Positions 45,357 to 53,860 of a stretch of 64,000 nucleotides of DNA are shown here, piece after piece (position 1 is the first letter of the stretch; every line of letters begins with the position of its first letter). The notes below the pieces were generated by a model, which was not told the DNA's origin, did not search any database, and saw nothing but the letters and a program-made list of their open reading frames with translations. A program made the position numbers and the translations under genes. Where the stretch lies: contig JAEUUI010000026.1 of the NCBI GenBank assembly GCA_016786585.1, positions 46,901 to 110,900 on the forward strand, read 5' to 3'. Source of the DNA: Cyclobacteriaceae bacterium. GTDB lineage: Bacteria; Bacteroidota; Bacteroidia; Cytophagales; Cyclobacteriaceae.

Positions 45357-46964
45357 TCAGGGCTGTAGATACACCTTTCTTGTGTAGAAGGTTGCGCCCA
45401 GTTGCACCCGAACAACGTATGCTCCGGGTTTGATGCTGATCGGAATTGTTTGATTGGTCGCCTCCGGTATAGCAACCCCCGAAACCTCCTGACCGATCGT
45501 ACTCAGCACGCTTACGCGGGCATAAGTCGGTTTTGACAGGTCGAACGTGATGGTTGACTGACCCGATGCGTCTGTGTATAAAATGAATGGCTGACACTCA
45601 TTATCAATGAGGTTTACCGTGAGAGTTTTAGTATTGTTTTGCGGTGTCTGATCGCACCCGGCAAAAACGGAAAGTACAAGTTTATTTTCTCCCAACACCA
45701 AACCATTTAACGCAGTGATGTCAAATTGAGTGGTGCTTCCTGTGAACGTTACGGGAATCGTAAACACCTCGTTGGGGCCATCATTGGCTGAAATGTTGAA
45801 TGACACTTGAGCGATATTGGCATTATTCCCATTGCTCACAGTAATCGTGAGGGGAGTACGGCCCGTCCGATTTTCTGCACAGGTAATACTTCCGGGTAAT
45901 TCTGCTGATGTGAGCGCAACATCAACAAGAGTTTGATCGGGAACCTCCAGCCCATGTGATGTTAGCAGACTTGCCCTGCGCGGACTGTTCTCAAGCACGG
46001 TAATCATCCGGTCAACCTGATCCTGCGTGAACAGATTCAGCATCACGTCATCCGTATAGTCCATGTAGTTTTGAAACATGATGGACGAAGAGCAATTGTC
46101 AGCCAACGGGTAATCGGGTGTGTCGTACGTTTCTTCGCCCTGATTGGGTGTGTCGTCAACGTAATCACTGGCGGAACACCCTACATCATCGCCCCAGATA
46201 TGACGAAGTCCCAGAAAGTGACCTACTTCATGCGTGGTACTCCGGCCTTTGTTGTATTGCGGATCAAGGTTGAAGGGCCCGTCATCGTCCGAGCCAAAAA
46301 CCCGATAGTCGACAATTACTCCGTCCGTTAGCCTGTTCGTGTTTTCGTCTTCAAGTCCCGGCAATCCCGATGAAATCGGAAACTGCGCATATCCTAAAAA
46401 TCCCTGAAACTTGATTACCCAGATGTTCAGGTAGTCTTCGGCAGGCCAGTAACTCAGTGCTTTGAATTCGGACTCGCGACCAAGCGACCATTGATCCCGT
46501 TCACCATTAACACGCACAATTCCGTTGGTACAATTCCCGATAGGGTCTTGCTTAGCCAGTACGAATTCAACATTCAGGTTTGAAGCAACTGATAAAAACT
46601 CAGCGGGTGTGTTTGATGCATCGGTATTTAACCTGTTGTAGTCTTTATTCAGAACTTCGATTTGAGAAATGATTTGCTCGTCCGAAATATTTCTGCCCAC
46701 ACCAACAGCTTCACCGTTGTGGATCACATGAACAACAACCGGAATACGATAGGGGATGCCTGTTGTCAGCTTATTGAGTTTGTTCTTTTTGCGTTCCCGG
46801 ATTTTATCGGCCAGCACCTGTTCGAACTGCTCATCGGATTCTAAAACTTTTCCGGTTTGTCTTTTTAAGTCCTGGTATTCAACCGCAGCACATTTGCGTT
46901 GCGCCAACAGGCTTGTGCAAACGAGTAGCAAAACAAGTGCGAGAACAGGTTGCAAGAATCTCAT
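45357..46964 (-). CDS. M43-family secreted metalloprotease with T9SS sorting tail
   Basis: The protein is 535 residues with a signal peptide ending near LLAQ. The pappalysin/cytophagalysin zinc motif HEVGHFLGLRH lies at 245-255, and a Met-turn (NYMDYTDD) near 304-311. Beyond residue 345 lies a beta-sandwich domain with a CARDB-like pattern. The end (about 460-535) is a T9SS sorting domain with ARVSVLSTIGQ and PGAYVVRVQLG..FYTRKVYL. The protein is an extracellular protease, probably nutritive. It stands between ddl and nifU-mrp with no operon logic. Confidence 0.9.
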   Translation of the reverse strand: MRFLQPVLALVLLLVCTSLLAQRKCAAVEYQDLKRQTGKVLESDEQFEQVLADKIRERKKNKLNKLTTGIPYRIPVVVHVIHNGEAVGVGRNISDEQIISQIEVLNKDYNRLNTDASNTPAEFLSVASNLNVEFVLAKQDPIGNCTNGIVRVNGERDQWSLGRESEFKALSYWPAEDYLNIWVIKFQGFLGYAQFPISSGLPGLEDENTNRLTDGVIVDYRVFGSDDDGPFNLDPQYNKGRSTTHEVGHFLGLRHIWGDDVGCSASDYVDDTPNQGEETYDTPDYPLADNCSSSIMFQNYMDYTDDVMLNLFTQDQVDRMITVLENSPRRASLLTSHGLEVPDQTLVDVALTSAELPGSITCAENRTGRTPLTITVSNGNNANIAQVSFNISANDGPNEVFTIPVTFTGSTTQFDITALNGLVLGENKLVLSVFAGCDQTPQNNTKTLTVNLIDNECQPFILYTDASGQSTITFDLSKPTYARVSVLSTIGQEVSGVAIPEATNQTIPISIKPGAYVVRVQLGATFYTRKVYLQP

Positions 46965-47048
46965 AGCCCGGTAATTCGGTTCAAAACGGAAACACGGACT
47001 ATTTTAGTATGCATGCTGCAGATCAATGCAGCGCAACCGGTCCAAAGA

Positions 47049-47306
47049 CTAATTCGCATGGAGGTTGATTACCTCAATTTTGGTGATTTCGGGAACGGCT
47101 TTTTTGATAGCTTCTTCGACTCCTGCCTTAAACGTCATGGTGCTCATCGGGCATGTGCCGCACGCTCCGAGGAATTCAAGCTTAACAACCTTATCGCTGG
47201 TGATTTGTGAAATCTTGACATTACCACCGTCCGCCTCCAGGTACGGCCGGATAGAATCCAGGGAAGCTTCAACACGCTGGGTAAGATCTTCAACGATAGT
47301 ATTCAT
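47049..47306 (-). CDS. NifU C-terminal-domain protein (Fe-S scaffold)
   Basis: The protein is 85 residues from ATG at 47306. It consists of the NifU-like C-terminal domain with Cys49 and Cys52 (GACGTCPMST), which binds a labile iron-sulfur cluster and passes it to target proteins. A TTG two codons earlier is not needed. It is next to mrp on the same strand, 83 bases downstream, an association seen in many Bacteroidota and consistent with joint cluster assembly. Confidence 0.93.
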   Translation of the reverse strand: MNTIVEDLTQRVEASLDSIRPYLEADGGNVKISQITSDKVVKLEFLGACGTCPMSTMTFKAGVEEAIKKAVPEITKIEVINLHAN

Positions 47307-47389
47307 GTCCAATCAGCTTAAAAATTCAGGCAACGCAAATGTAATGGTTAAGAAGGTAACTTTAAAGTATACCCTTGATTATGATCCTG

Positions 47390-48481
47390 TTAGGCGTGCA
47401 ACACAGTTTTCTGGGTTTGTGGTTCCGCGTTACGGATAGCTATCTGGCGAGCTAGTGTTTCCGCCAGTTCCATAAATGCGACTTGCATCGGGCCTTCTTT
47501 TAAAACTACCGGCAAACCAGAGTCACCGCTTTCGCGGATGGATTGTACCAACGGAATCTCTCCAAGTATGGCAACACCATGTTTTTCTGCAAGCTTTTTC
47601 CCGCCATCCTTTCCAAAAATGTAATACTTGTTTTCCGGGAGTTCTTCCGGAGTAAAGTACGCCATGTTCTCAACCACGCCAAGCACCGGAACGTTGATAG
47701 CCGGTTGCCTGAACATCAATAAGCCTTTGTTGGCATCCGCAAGCGCAACTTTCTGAGGTGTTGTAACAATCACAGCCCCGGTAACGGGAACAGTCTGCAC
47801 AAGCGTTAGGTGTATATCTCCGGTTCCGGGAGGAAGATCAATCAGTAAATAATCCAGGTCACCCCATAACGCATCGCTGAAGAATTGTTTCAACGCGGAG
47901 CTTGCCATCGGACCGCGCCAGATCATGGCACTGTCAGGCGGAGCCAGAAATCCGATCGACAAAAGCTTGACGCCATACTGCTCAAGCGGCACAATCATGT
48001 TCTTACCATTGATTTGCTCAACGGCAGGCTGTTCATGCTCACAGTTAAACATCGTAGGCACAGAAGGCCCGTAAATATCTGCATCAATTAACCCGACTTT
48101 GGCACCGGTCTTCGCGAGGGCCACAGCCAGGTTTGCCGTTACGGTCGACTTTCCAACGCCTCCTTTACCGGAAGCAATTGCGATAATATTTTTTACATCC
48201 GGCAGAAGCGGGGCGTTTGACCGCGAAGTAGTTACGGAGGAGGTCATCGTAATGTTGATTTCCATACTTTCTCCTACAACCGCCTCAACGGCATCGTAAC
48301 AATCCTGCCGGATCTTGTCTTTAAGCGGACAGGCAGGCGTGGTAAGCACCACGGTAAAACTTACGCTGGCCGGTTCTACTTTTACGTCCCGGATCATGTT
48401 CAGACTTACCAGGTCGCGTTTCAAATCGGGGTCTTCAACCTTCGAAAGAGCCTGTAAAATGTCCTTTTCGGTGAAATTCAT
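47390..48481 (-). CDS. apbC: Mrp/NBP35-type P-loop ATPase
   Basis: The 363-residue protein has an N-terminal DUF59 (MIP18-like) domain (about 5-80), then the P-loop ATPase with deviant Walker A GKGGVGKS at 105-112 and the switch DIYGPSVPTM. These proteins carry and transfer Fe-S clusters. The bridging CxxC of the E. coli relative, which follows VVENM, is absent here: that segment reads VVENMAYFTPEELPENKYY, with no cysteine. The adjacent NifU-domain protein may supply the cysteine pair. The gene is divergent from dnaG with a 197-bp shared upstream region. Confidence 0.9.
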   Translation of the reverse strand: MNFTEKDILQALSKVEDPDLKRDLVSLNMIRDVKVEPASVSFTVVLTTPACPLKDKIRQDCYDAVEAVVGESMEINITMTSSVTTSRSNAPLLPDVKNIIAIASGKGGVGKSTVTANLAVALAKTGAKVGLIDADIYGPSVPTMFNCEHEQPAVEQINGKNMIVPLEQYGVKLLSIGFLAPPDSAMIWRGPMASSALKQFFSDALWGDLDYLLIDLPPGTGDIHLTLVQTVPVTGAVIVTTPQKVALADANKGLLMFRQPAINVPVLGVVENMAYFTPEELPENKYYIFGKDGGKKLAEKHGVAILGEIPLVQSIRESGDSGLPVVLKEGPMQVAFMELAETLARQIAIRNAEPQTQKTVLHA

Positions 48482-48628
48482 GCTGCAAATTATTAGTTGC
48501 GGTCCGAAGTTTAAAATTGAAGCCTTCCTTCCGGCAGATGGGTTCGAAATTCAGAGATCGAAATGCCCTGATTTTGAGGATTTCGGTAAAAATCGAACCG
48601 CATTCTCGAACCTCTAACCCTGATTCGG

Positions 48629-48636
48629 TATCTTTG
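48629..48636 (+). promoter_or_regulatory. -7 box of the dnaG promoter
   Basis: TATCTTTG matches the Bacteroidota -7 consensus TANNTTTG exactly. It lies 42 bases before the TTG start of dnaG, so transcription would begin near 48643. No clear TTTG lies at -33, so the upstream half is weak. Confidence 0.5.
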
Positions 48637-48678
48637 CGTTCCAATTTTTTAACGGCCGCTACACATTATTTTTGACCC

Positions 48679-50649
48679 TTGATTTCCCGCAACACCATTG
48701 ATGAAATTAAGAGCCGCATCGACATCGTGGATGTGATCAGCGACTTCATTAACGTGAAGCGGTCGGGGCAGAATTACAAGGCGCTCAGTCCGTTTACCAA
48801 CGAGAAAACCGCTTCGTTCTACGTGGTACCCAATAAGGGTATTTTTAAAGACTTCAGTAGCGGAAAGGGTGGTGACGCCATTACGTTTGTGATGGAACAC
48901 GAAGGGATGAGTTACACCGAAGCGCTTCGTTACCTGGCTAAAAAATATGGTGTTGAAATAAAAGAAGAGCTCACACCTGAAAAAGATCAGGCTGCGCAAA
49001 GTGAACGCGATAGTTTATACATCGTGATGAACTATGCGAAAGATTATTACAAAGATCTGTTGCATAAAAGTGATGAAGGTCAAAGTATCGGGTTGACTTA
49101 TTTCCGCGAACGCGGATTCACCGATCGCGACATTGAAAAGTTTGAACTCGGTTACGCGCTGAATGAATGGAATGGTTTCGAAAAGACCGCGCTGAAGGCC
49201 GGCTATAGTCCGGAGATTTTAGAGAAAGCAGGGCTCATCGTAAAACGCGAGAATGGAAATACGTACGATCGCTTTCGCGGTCGCGTGATTTTTCCCGTGC
49301 ATAATCTTTCCGGAAAGGTAATTGCGTTCGGTGCACGGATGCTCGGTAAAGAAAAAGATCAGCCGAAGTATATCAACTCACCTGAAACTGACATCTATCA
49401 CAAGAGTAATGTGCTGTACGGAATGTTCCAGGCGAAGAACGAAATCCGCAAGCATGAGTTCTGTTACCTCGTTGAGGGTTACACCGATGTGATCTCCCTG
49501 CATCAAAGTGGCATTCAAAACGTTGTGGCATCGTCGGGTACAGCGTTAACCGAAGAGCAAATCAAGCTCATGCGCAGGTTCACCGAAAACGTGACGGTGT
49601 TGTTCGATGGCGATGCTGCGGGTATCAAGGCCGCTTTGCGCGGAATTGATTTGGTATTGAAAGGCGGATTGAATGTTCGGATTGTATTGCTTCCGGATGG
49701 AGAGGATCCCGATAGTTTCTCAAAGAAACGCGGCAGCAGCGAGCTGGTGCAATTCCTGAAAGAGCATACACGCGACTTCATCTCGTTCAAGATTGATCTT
49801 TATACAGCGGATGCATCACGCGATCCGATTAAGAAGGCTGAATTGATCCGCGATATCCTCACGTCAATTACCGCGATCCCTGATCCGTTGAAGCGAACCG
49901 TGTATCTGCAGGAATGCAGTAAAAAGCTCGAAGTGCCGTTGTCGGTTTTGAGCATTGAAGTAAAAAAGATTCTGCTGGCCGGTAAAACGAATGAGGCAAA
50001 ATCCGATCGCAATGCTCCACCGCAGCAAGATGGACTCACCTCATCACTGTCTGAAATTCATTCGCTTTCGAAATCATTTCTTACTTCGGAAGAGTCGCTG
50101 GCATTATTCGAGCGCGAGTTTATTAAAGTGCTGATAAACCTGGGGCATTACCGCACTGCCGAAGGGGAGCATGCGTATGAATACCTTTTCCGCGAATCGC
50201 AGGATGTAGAGTTCCTGAACCCGGTTCACCAGGAGATTGTCGATCAATATAAAATCGAAGTTACCGAAGGGCATTCCGTAAAGCCAAGCGATTTTATGCG
50301 GGCACTGTCGCCTGACACAGCGGCATATGTGTCCGGATTTTTGGTGCAGAAATATTTCATAAGCGAGGGCTGGAAAAAGCATCACATCATCATCGGTGAT
50401 GAGTACAATGTTGAGCAGTCTTCCGAGAAAGTTATCATGCAGTTGAAGTTAGGCATCATTCTTAAAATGCTCGGTGATAATCTGCAGAAAGTAAAAGAAC
50501 AGAAGACCGTTGAAGAACAAAATGAAATGCTTGAAATCCAGGCTACGCTTGACGGATATAAAAATGACATCGCCAGAGGGTTAGGCAGAATTGTGTTGCC
50601 GGGCCTGACATCCGGGCAACCAGGTGTGAAACATTTTCAGAATCAATAA
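48679..50649 (+). CDS. dnaG: DNA primase with degenerate zinc ribbon
   Basis: The 656-residue primase makes RNA primers at the replication fork. The start is TTG at 48679; the first residues ([19 protein letters not shown]) fit the family. The TOPRIM core is intact, with EGYTDV near 261-266 and DGDAAG near 311-316. The N-terminal CHC2 zinc ribbon is present in outline ([26 protein letters not shown]), but all four metal ligands are replaced: Ser37, Thr40, Asp58 and Ser61 stand where Cys, His, Cys and Cys should be. The fold may persist without zinc. It is followed by ribBA on the same strand, 25 bases away. Confidence 0.93.
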   Translation: MISRNTIDEIKSRIDIVDVISDFINVKRSGQNYKALSPFTNEKTASFYVVPNKGIFKDFSSGKGGDAITFVMEHEGMSYTEALRYLAKKYGVEIKEELTPEKDQAAQSERDSLYIVMNYAKDYYKDLLHKSDEGQSIGLTYFRERGFTDRDIEKFELGYALNEWNGFEKTALKAGYSPEILEKAGLIVKRENGNTYDRFRGRVIFPVHNLSGKVIAFGARMLGKEKDQPKYINSPETDIYHKSNVLYGMFQAKNEIRKHEFCYLVEGYTDVISLHQSGIQNVVASSGTALTEEQIKLMRRFTENVTVLFDGDAAGIKAALRGIDLVLKGGLNVRIVLLPDGEDPDSFSKKRGSSELVQFLKEHTRDFISFKIDLYTADASRDPIKKAELIRDILTSITAIPDPLKRTVYLQECSKKLEVPLSVLSIEVKKILLAGKTNEAKSDRNAPPQQDGLTSSLSEIHSLSKSFLTSEESLALFEREFIKVLINLGHYRTAEGEHAYEYLFRESQDVEFLNPVHQEIVDQYKIEVTEGHSVKPSDFMRALSPDTAAYVSGFLVQKYFISEGWKKHHIIIGDEYNVEQSSEKVIMQLKLGIILKMLGDNLQKVKEQKTVEEQNEMLEIQATLDGYKNDIARGLGRIVLPGLTSGQPGVKHFQNQ

Positions 50650-50674
50650 TGTTGTGGGTACAGTCCCCAAAAAT

Positions 50675-51892
50675 ATGAGTGATAAAATCGTACTGAATAC
50701 CATTGAAGAGGCCATTGAAGATATCAAGAATGGCAAGGTGATTATTGTGGTGGATGATGAAGACCGCGAGAACGAAGGTGACTTTGTGTGTGCTGCGGAA
50801 TGCATTACCCCTGAAATTGTAAACTTCATGGCTACGCATGGCCGCGGCCTGATCTGCGCACCGCTGATTGAAGACCGGTGCGAAGAGCTCGGGCTTGAGC
50901 TGATGGTCGGCAAGAATACAGCAACGTTTGAAACCCCGTTTACCGTTTCGGTTGATCTGATCGGGCACGGTTGTACAACCGGTATCTCGGCACACGATCG
51001 CTTCAAAACCATTCGTGCGCTTGCTGATCCGCTAACCAGGCCGGAAGATCTAGGTCGTCCCGGACATATTTTTCCGCTGAAAGCGAAACGCGGAGGCGTA
51101 CTTCGCAGAACCGGCCATACCGAAGCGTCAATTGACTTCGCCCGCTTGGCGGGATTTAAACCTGCGGGTGTGTTGGTAGAGATTATGAATGAAGATGGAA
51201 CCATGGCCCGTTTGCCGGACTTGGTTCTTGTTGCAAAGCGTTTTAACCTCAAGCTTGTATCGATTAAAGACCTTGTGGAATACCGGGTGAAGAAAGAGTC
51301 ACTTATTAGCAAGGAGATCGAAGTTGACATGCCAACCGAGCACGGTCATTTCAAACTGACTGCATACCAACAAACCAATACACAAGAAACACACTTGGCG
51401 CTCGTTAGAGGAACGTGGGACAAAGATGAGCCGGTGCTGGTGCGGGTTCACTCTTCGTGTGTTACAGGTGATATTTTCGGGTCATGCCGGTGTGATTGCG
51501 GGCCGCAATTACATCATGCGATGGAAATGGTTGATCGTGAAGGGAAAGGCGTTGTTCTGTACATGAAGCAGGAAGGAAGAGGCATCGGTTTACTTAACAA
51601 GTTAAGAGCGTATAAGTTGCAGGAGCAGGGTATGGACACCGTAGAGGCTAATATTCAACTTGGCTTTGACACCGATGAGCGTGATTATGGCGTAGGCGCT
51701 CAAATCCTTCGCGACCTGGGCGTAACTAAAATCCGGCTCATGACAAACAATCCTAAGAAACGGGTTGGTTTAATGGGCTATGGCCTGGAAATTGTTGAGA
51801 ACGTACCGATTGAAGTTGTGCCCAATCCGCACAATGAAACCTATTTACGCACCAAGCGCGATAAGCTTGGACATACTATCTTAAAGTCGTAA
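50675..51892 (+). CDS. ribBA: Bifunctional 3,4-dihydroxy-2-butanone 4-phosphate synthase / GTP cyclohydrolase II
   Basis: The protein is 405 residues from ATG at 50675 (the GTG seven codons earlier is less likely). The first half is the RibB domain, with [11 protein letters not shown] and TGISAHDR. The second half, from about residue 205, is RibA, with zinc ligands in [16 protein letters not shown] and the GTP motif GRGIGL. Together they make the two precursors of riboflavin. The stop overlaps the next start by one base (TAATG). Confidence 0.95.
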   Translation: MSDKIVLNTIEEAIEDIKNGKVIIVVDDEDRENEGDFVCAAECITPEIVNFMATHGRGLICAPLIEDRCEELGLELMVGKNTATFETPFTVSVDLIGHGCTTGISAHDRFKTIRALADPLTRPEDLGRPGHIFPLKAKRGGVLRRTGHTEASIDFARLAGFKPAGVLVEIMNEDGTMARLPDLVLVAKRFNLKLVSIKDLVEYRVKKESLISKEIEVDMPTEHGHFKLTAYQQTNTQETHLALVRGTWDKDEPVLVRVHSSCVTGDIFGSCRCDCGPQLHHAMEMVDREGKGVVLYMKQEGRGIGLLNKLRAYKLQEQGMDTVEANIQLGFDTDERDYGVGAQILRDLGVTKIRLMTNNPKKRVGLMGYGLEIVENVPIEVVPNPHNETYLRTKRDKLGHTILKS

Positions 51893-52497
51893 TGAAGCAG
51901 GCTTTCTTTTGTTTTGCGTTATTGATTTTTTCCCTGTCTGCGAAAGCGCAATGGGCCTTTGAGCTTTGGCATGAAGGCAAAATCATACTTTCAACAGGCG
52001 ATACGTTGCGCGGGCAGGTAAAGTACGATTTGCAGCAGGATATAATTCAGTATACCGACAAACGCGGGACCGTGGAGGCATTCAGTGCACGCAAAGTGTT
52101 GTTGTGCGAAATATTTGATAAAACGGTCGATCAGTATCGTCAGTTCTATTCGCTTCCTTATACAGCCACATCGGGTTATCGCACGCCAGTGTTCTTTGAG
52201 CTGATTGCGGAGGGTAAGCTTACTGTTTTGTGTCGCGAGAAACTGGAGAATCAGACCACCACTTCGCCATACTATTATGGTAGTTTCTCACGTACGGTGC
52301 TCGTGTATAAGTATTACATGCTGAAGGAGAACGGGGATATCGTTGACTTTAGCACACGCAAGAACGATTTTCTGCAACTCATGGGCCGGTATGCCGATAT
52401 GATGAACGGCTATATGAAAGATAACAAGCTTCAGCTTGACGATAAGAAAGAGCTCGCCCAGATTATTAATTACTACAACTCCCTCTTTAAAAAATAA
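51892..52497 (+). CDS. Secreted protein of unknown function
   Basis: The protein is 201 residues with a Sec signal peptide (hydrophobic 5-16, cut near AKAQ). A beta-rich domain follows, with a TGDTLRGQVKYDLQQDIIQY opening, and the C-terminus is helical and charged. I do not recognise a named family. Similar small exported proteins occur widely in Bacteroidota next to surE. It is coupled at both ends (TAATG with ribBA, TAATG with surE), so it is co-expressed with them. Confidence 0.8.
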   Translation: MKQAFFCFALLIFSLSAKAQWAFELWHEGKIILSTGDTLRGQVKYDLQQDIIQYTDKRGTVEAFSARKVLLCEIFDKTVDQYRQFYSLPYTATSGYRTPVFFELIAEGKLTVLCREKLENQTTTSPYYYGSFSRTVLVYKYYMLKENGDIVDFSTRKNDFLQLMGRYADMMNGYMKDNKLQLDDKKELAQIINYYNSLFKK

Positions 52498-53279
52498 TGA
52501 AACGTCCCTTAATTCTTGTTTCCAACGATGATGGCATCACATCGAAAGGCATTCGCACGCTTGTAAACGTAATGAAACGTTTGGGCGATGTACTGGTGGT
52601 CGCGCCTGATAGTCCGCAATCCGGGATGGGGCATGCCATTACGGTAGGGGAAACGCTTCGGCTGACGGAGAGTTTTATCTTCGAGGGTGTGAAAGCATAC
52701 GAATGCTCCGGTACTCCGGCCGACTGTGTAAAGATGGCGCGACATTTTGTGTTGCGCGATAAAGTTCAGCCTGACGTTGTCGTGAGTGGTGTTAATCACG
52801 GAAGCAACACCTCAATCAGCGTGTTGTATTCAGGCACGATGTCGGCTGCGATTGAAGGCGCCATTGAAGGAACGCCTGCAATCGGATTTTCGCTCTGTGA
52901 TTTTTCGCACGATGCTGATTTCTCCCACACGGAAGAGTATATCTATAAAATTACCAAACAAGTTCTTGATAAGGGCCTTCAGAAAGGTGTTGCCCTTAAC
53001 GTGAATTTCCCGCCTAAGCGGGCAGAGGCTGTGAAAGGTATCCGAATCTGCCGGCAGGCGAATGCAAAATGGGTGGAAGAATTTCTGGAACGCATCGACC
53101 CGAACGGCCGCAAATACTACTGGATGACGGGCAACTTCGTAAACTTCGATAAAGGTGAAGATAATGACGAATGGGCTATTGCAAATAACTATGTGTCGGT
53201 TGTGCCATGCCAGTTCGATCTTACCGCGTACTCTGCGCTTCCAACGTTGAATGAAGATTGGGAAATTCTCAATCAATGA
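52497..53279 (+). CDS. surE: 5'/3'-nucleotidase SurE
   Basis: The 260-residue metal-dependent nucleotidase has the N-terminal SNDDGI motif (Asn10, Asp11, Asp12), DSPQSGMGHAIT, SGTPADCV and VSGVNHGSN, which together form the active site. SurE dephosphorylates nucleoside monophosphates and is linked to stress survival. The length is normal. The start overlaps the upstream stop (TAATG), and the end overlaps the DUF1287 gene (ATGA). Confidence 0.95.
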   Translation: MKRPLILVSNDDGITSKGIRTLVNVMKRLGDVLVVAPDSPQSGMGHAITVGETLRLTESFIFEGVKAYECSGTPADCVKMARHFVLRDKVQPDVVVSGVNHGSNTSISVLYSGTMSAAIEGAIEGTPAIGFSLCDFSHDADFSHTEEYIYKITKQVLDKGLQKGVALNVNFPPKRAEAVKGIRICRQANAKWVEEFLERIDPNGRKYYWMTGNFVNFDKGEDNDEWAIANNYVSVVPCQFDLTAYSALPTLNEDWEILNQ

Positions 53280-53860
53280 AACGAAGGCTTCTTGTCGCGG
53301 CATTTGTTCTCACGCTAACCGTTACAGGTTATGCTCAAAATGATTTTGCCGCAAAGCTTTCAGATGCTGCGATCACGCTGACGAAGCAAACTGTTGAATA
53401 CGATCCGCAGTATTTTTCTATCTCATATCCGAATGGTGACGTTCCTGCAGGGAAGGGTGTTTGTACGGATGTGGTGATCCGCGCATACCGTAAAGTTGGC
53501 ATCGATCTGCAAAAGGAAGTTCATGAAGATATGAAAGCGAATTTCAGTTTGTATCCTAAGAACTGGGGACTTAAAACCACCGATAAGAATATTGACCACA
53601 GGCGTGTCCCTAATCTGATGAAGTATTTCAGCCGGTTCGGAACCGTTAAGCCGATCACCAATAATGCTGCTGATTACAAGCCCGGAGATATTGTCGCCTG
53701 GAACCTGACTGCTTCTGTTACGCACATTGGAATTGTGGTCAATAAAAAATCACCTGACGGGCAGCGATACATGATTGTTCACAACATCGGTCAAGGTCAG
53801 GTGATGGATGATGTGCTCTTCGCGTATACCATCATCGGACATTACAGTTATCCGAAATAA
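53276..53860 (+). CDS. DUF1287 exported protein (NlpC/P60-like)
   Basis: The protein is 194 residues from ATG at 53276, with a signal peptide ending near GYAQ. The domain opens with YDPQYFSISYPNGDVP, followed by a likely catalytic Cys63 in GVCTDVVIRAYR and a histidine in VTHIGIV. This arrangement resembles papain-like NlpC/P60 cell-wall peptidases or amidases. It is the last gene of the ribBA-surE unit and abuts the convergent priA stop. The substrate is not known. Confidence 0.83.
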   Translation: MKRRLLVAAFVLTLTVTGYAQNDFAAKLSDAAITLTKQTVEYDPQYFSISYPNGDVPAGKGVCTDVVIRAYRKVGIDLQKEVHEDMKANFSLYPKNWGLKTTDKNIDHRRVPNLMKYFSRFGTVKPITNNAADYKPGDIVAWNLTASVTHIGIVVNKKSPDGQRYMIVHNIGQGQVMDDVLFAYTIIGHYSYPK

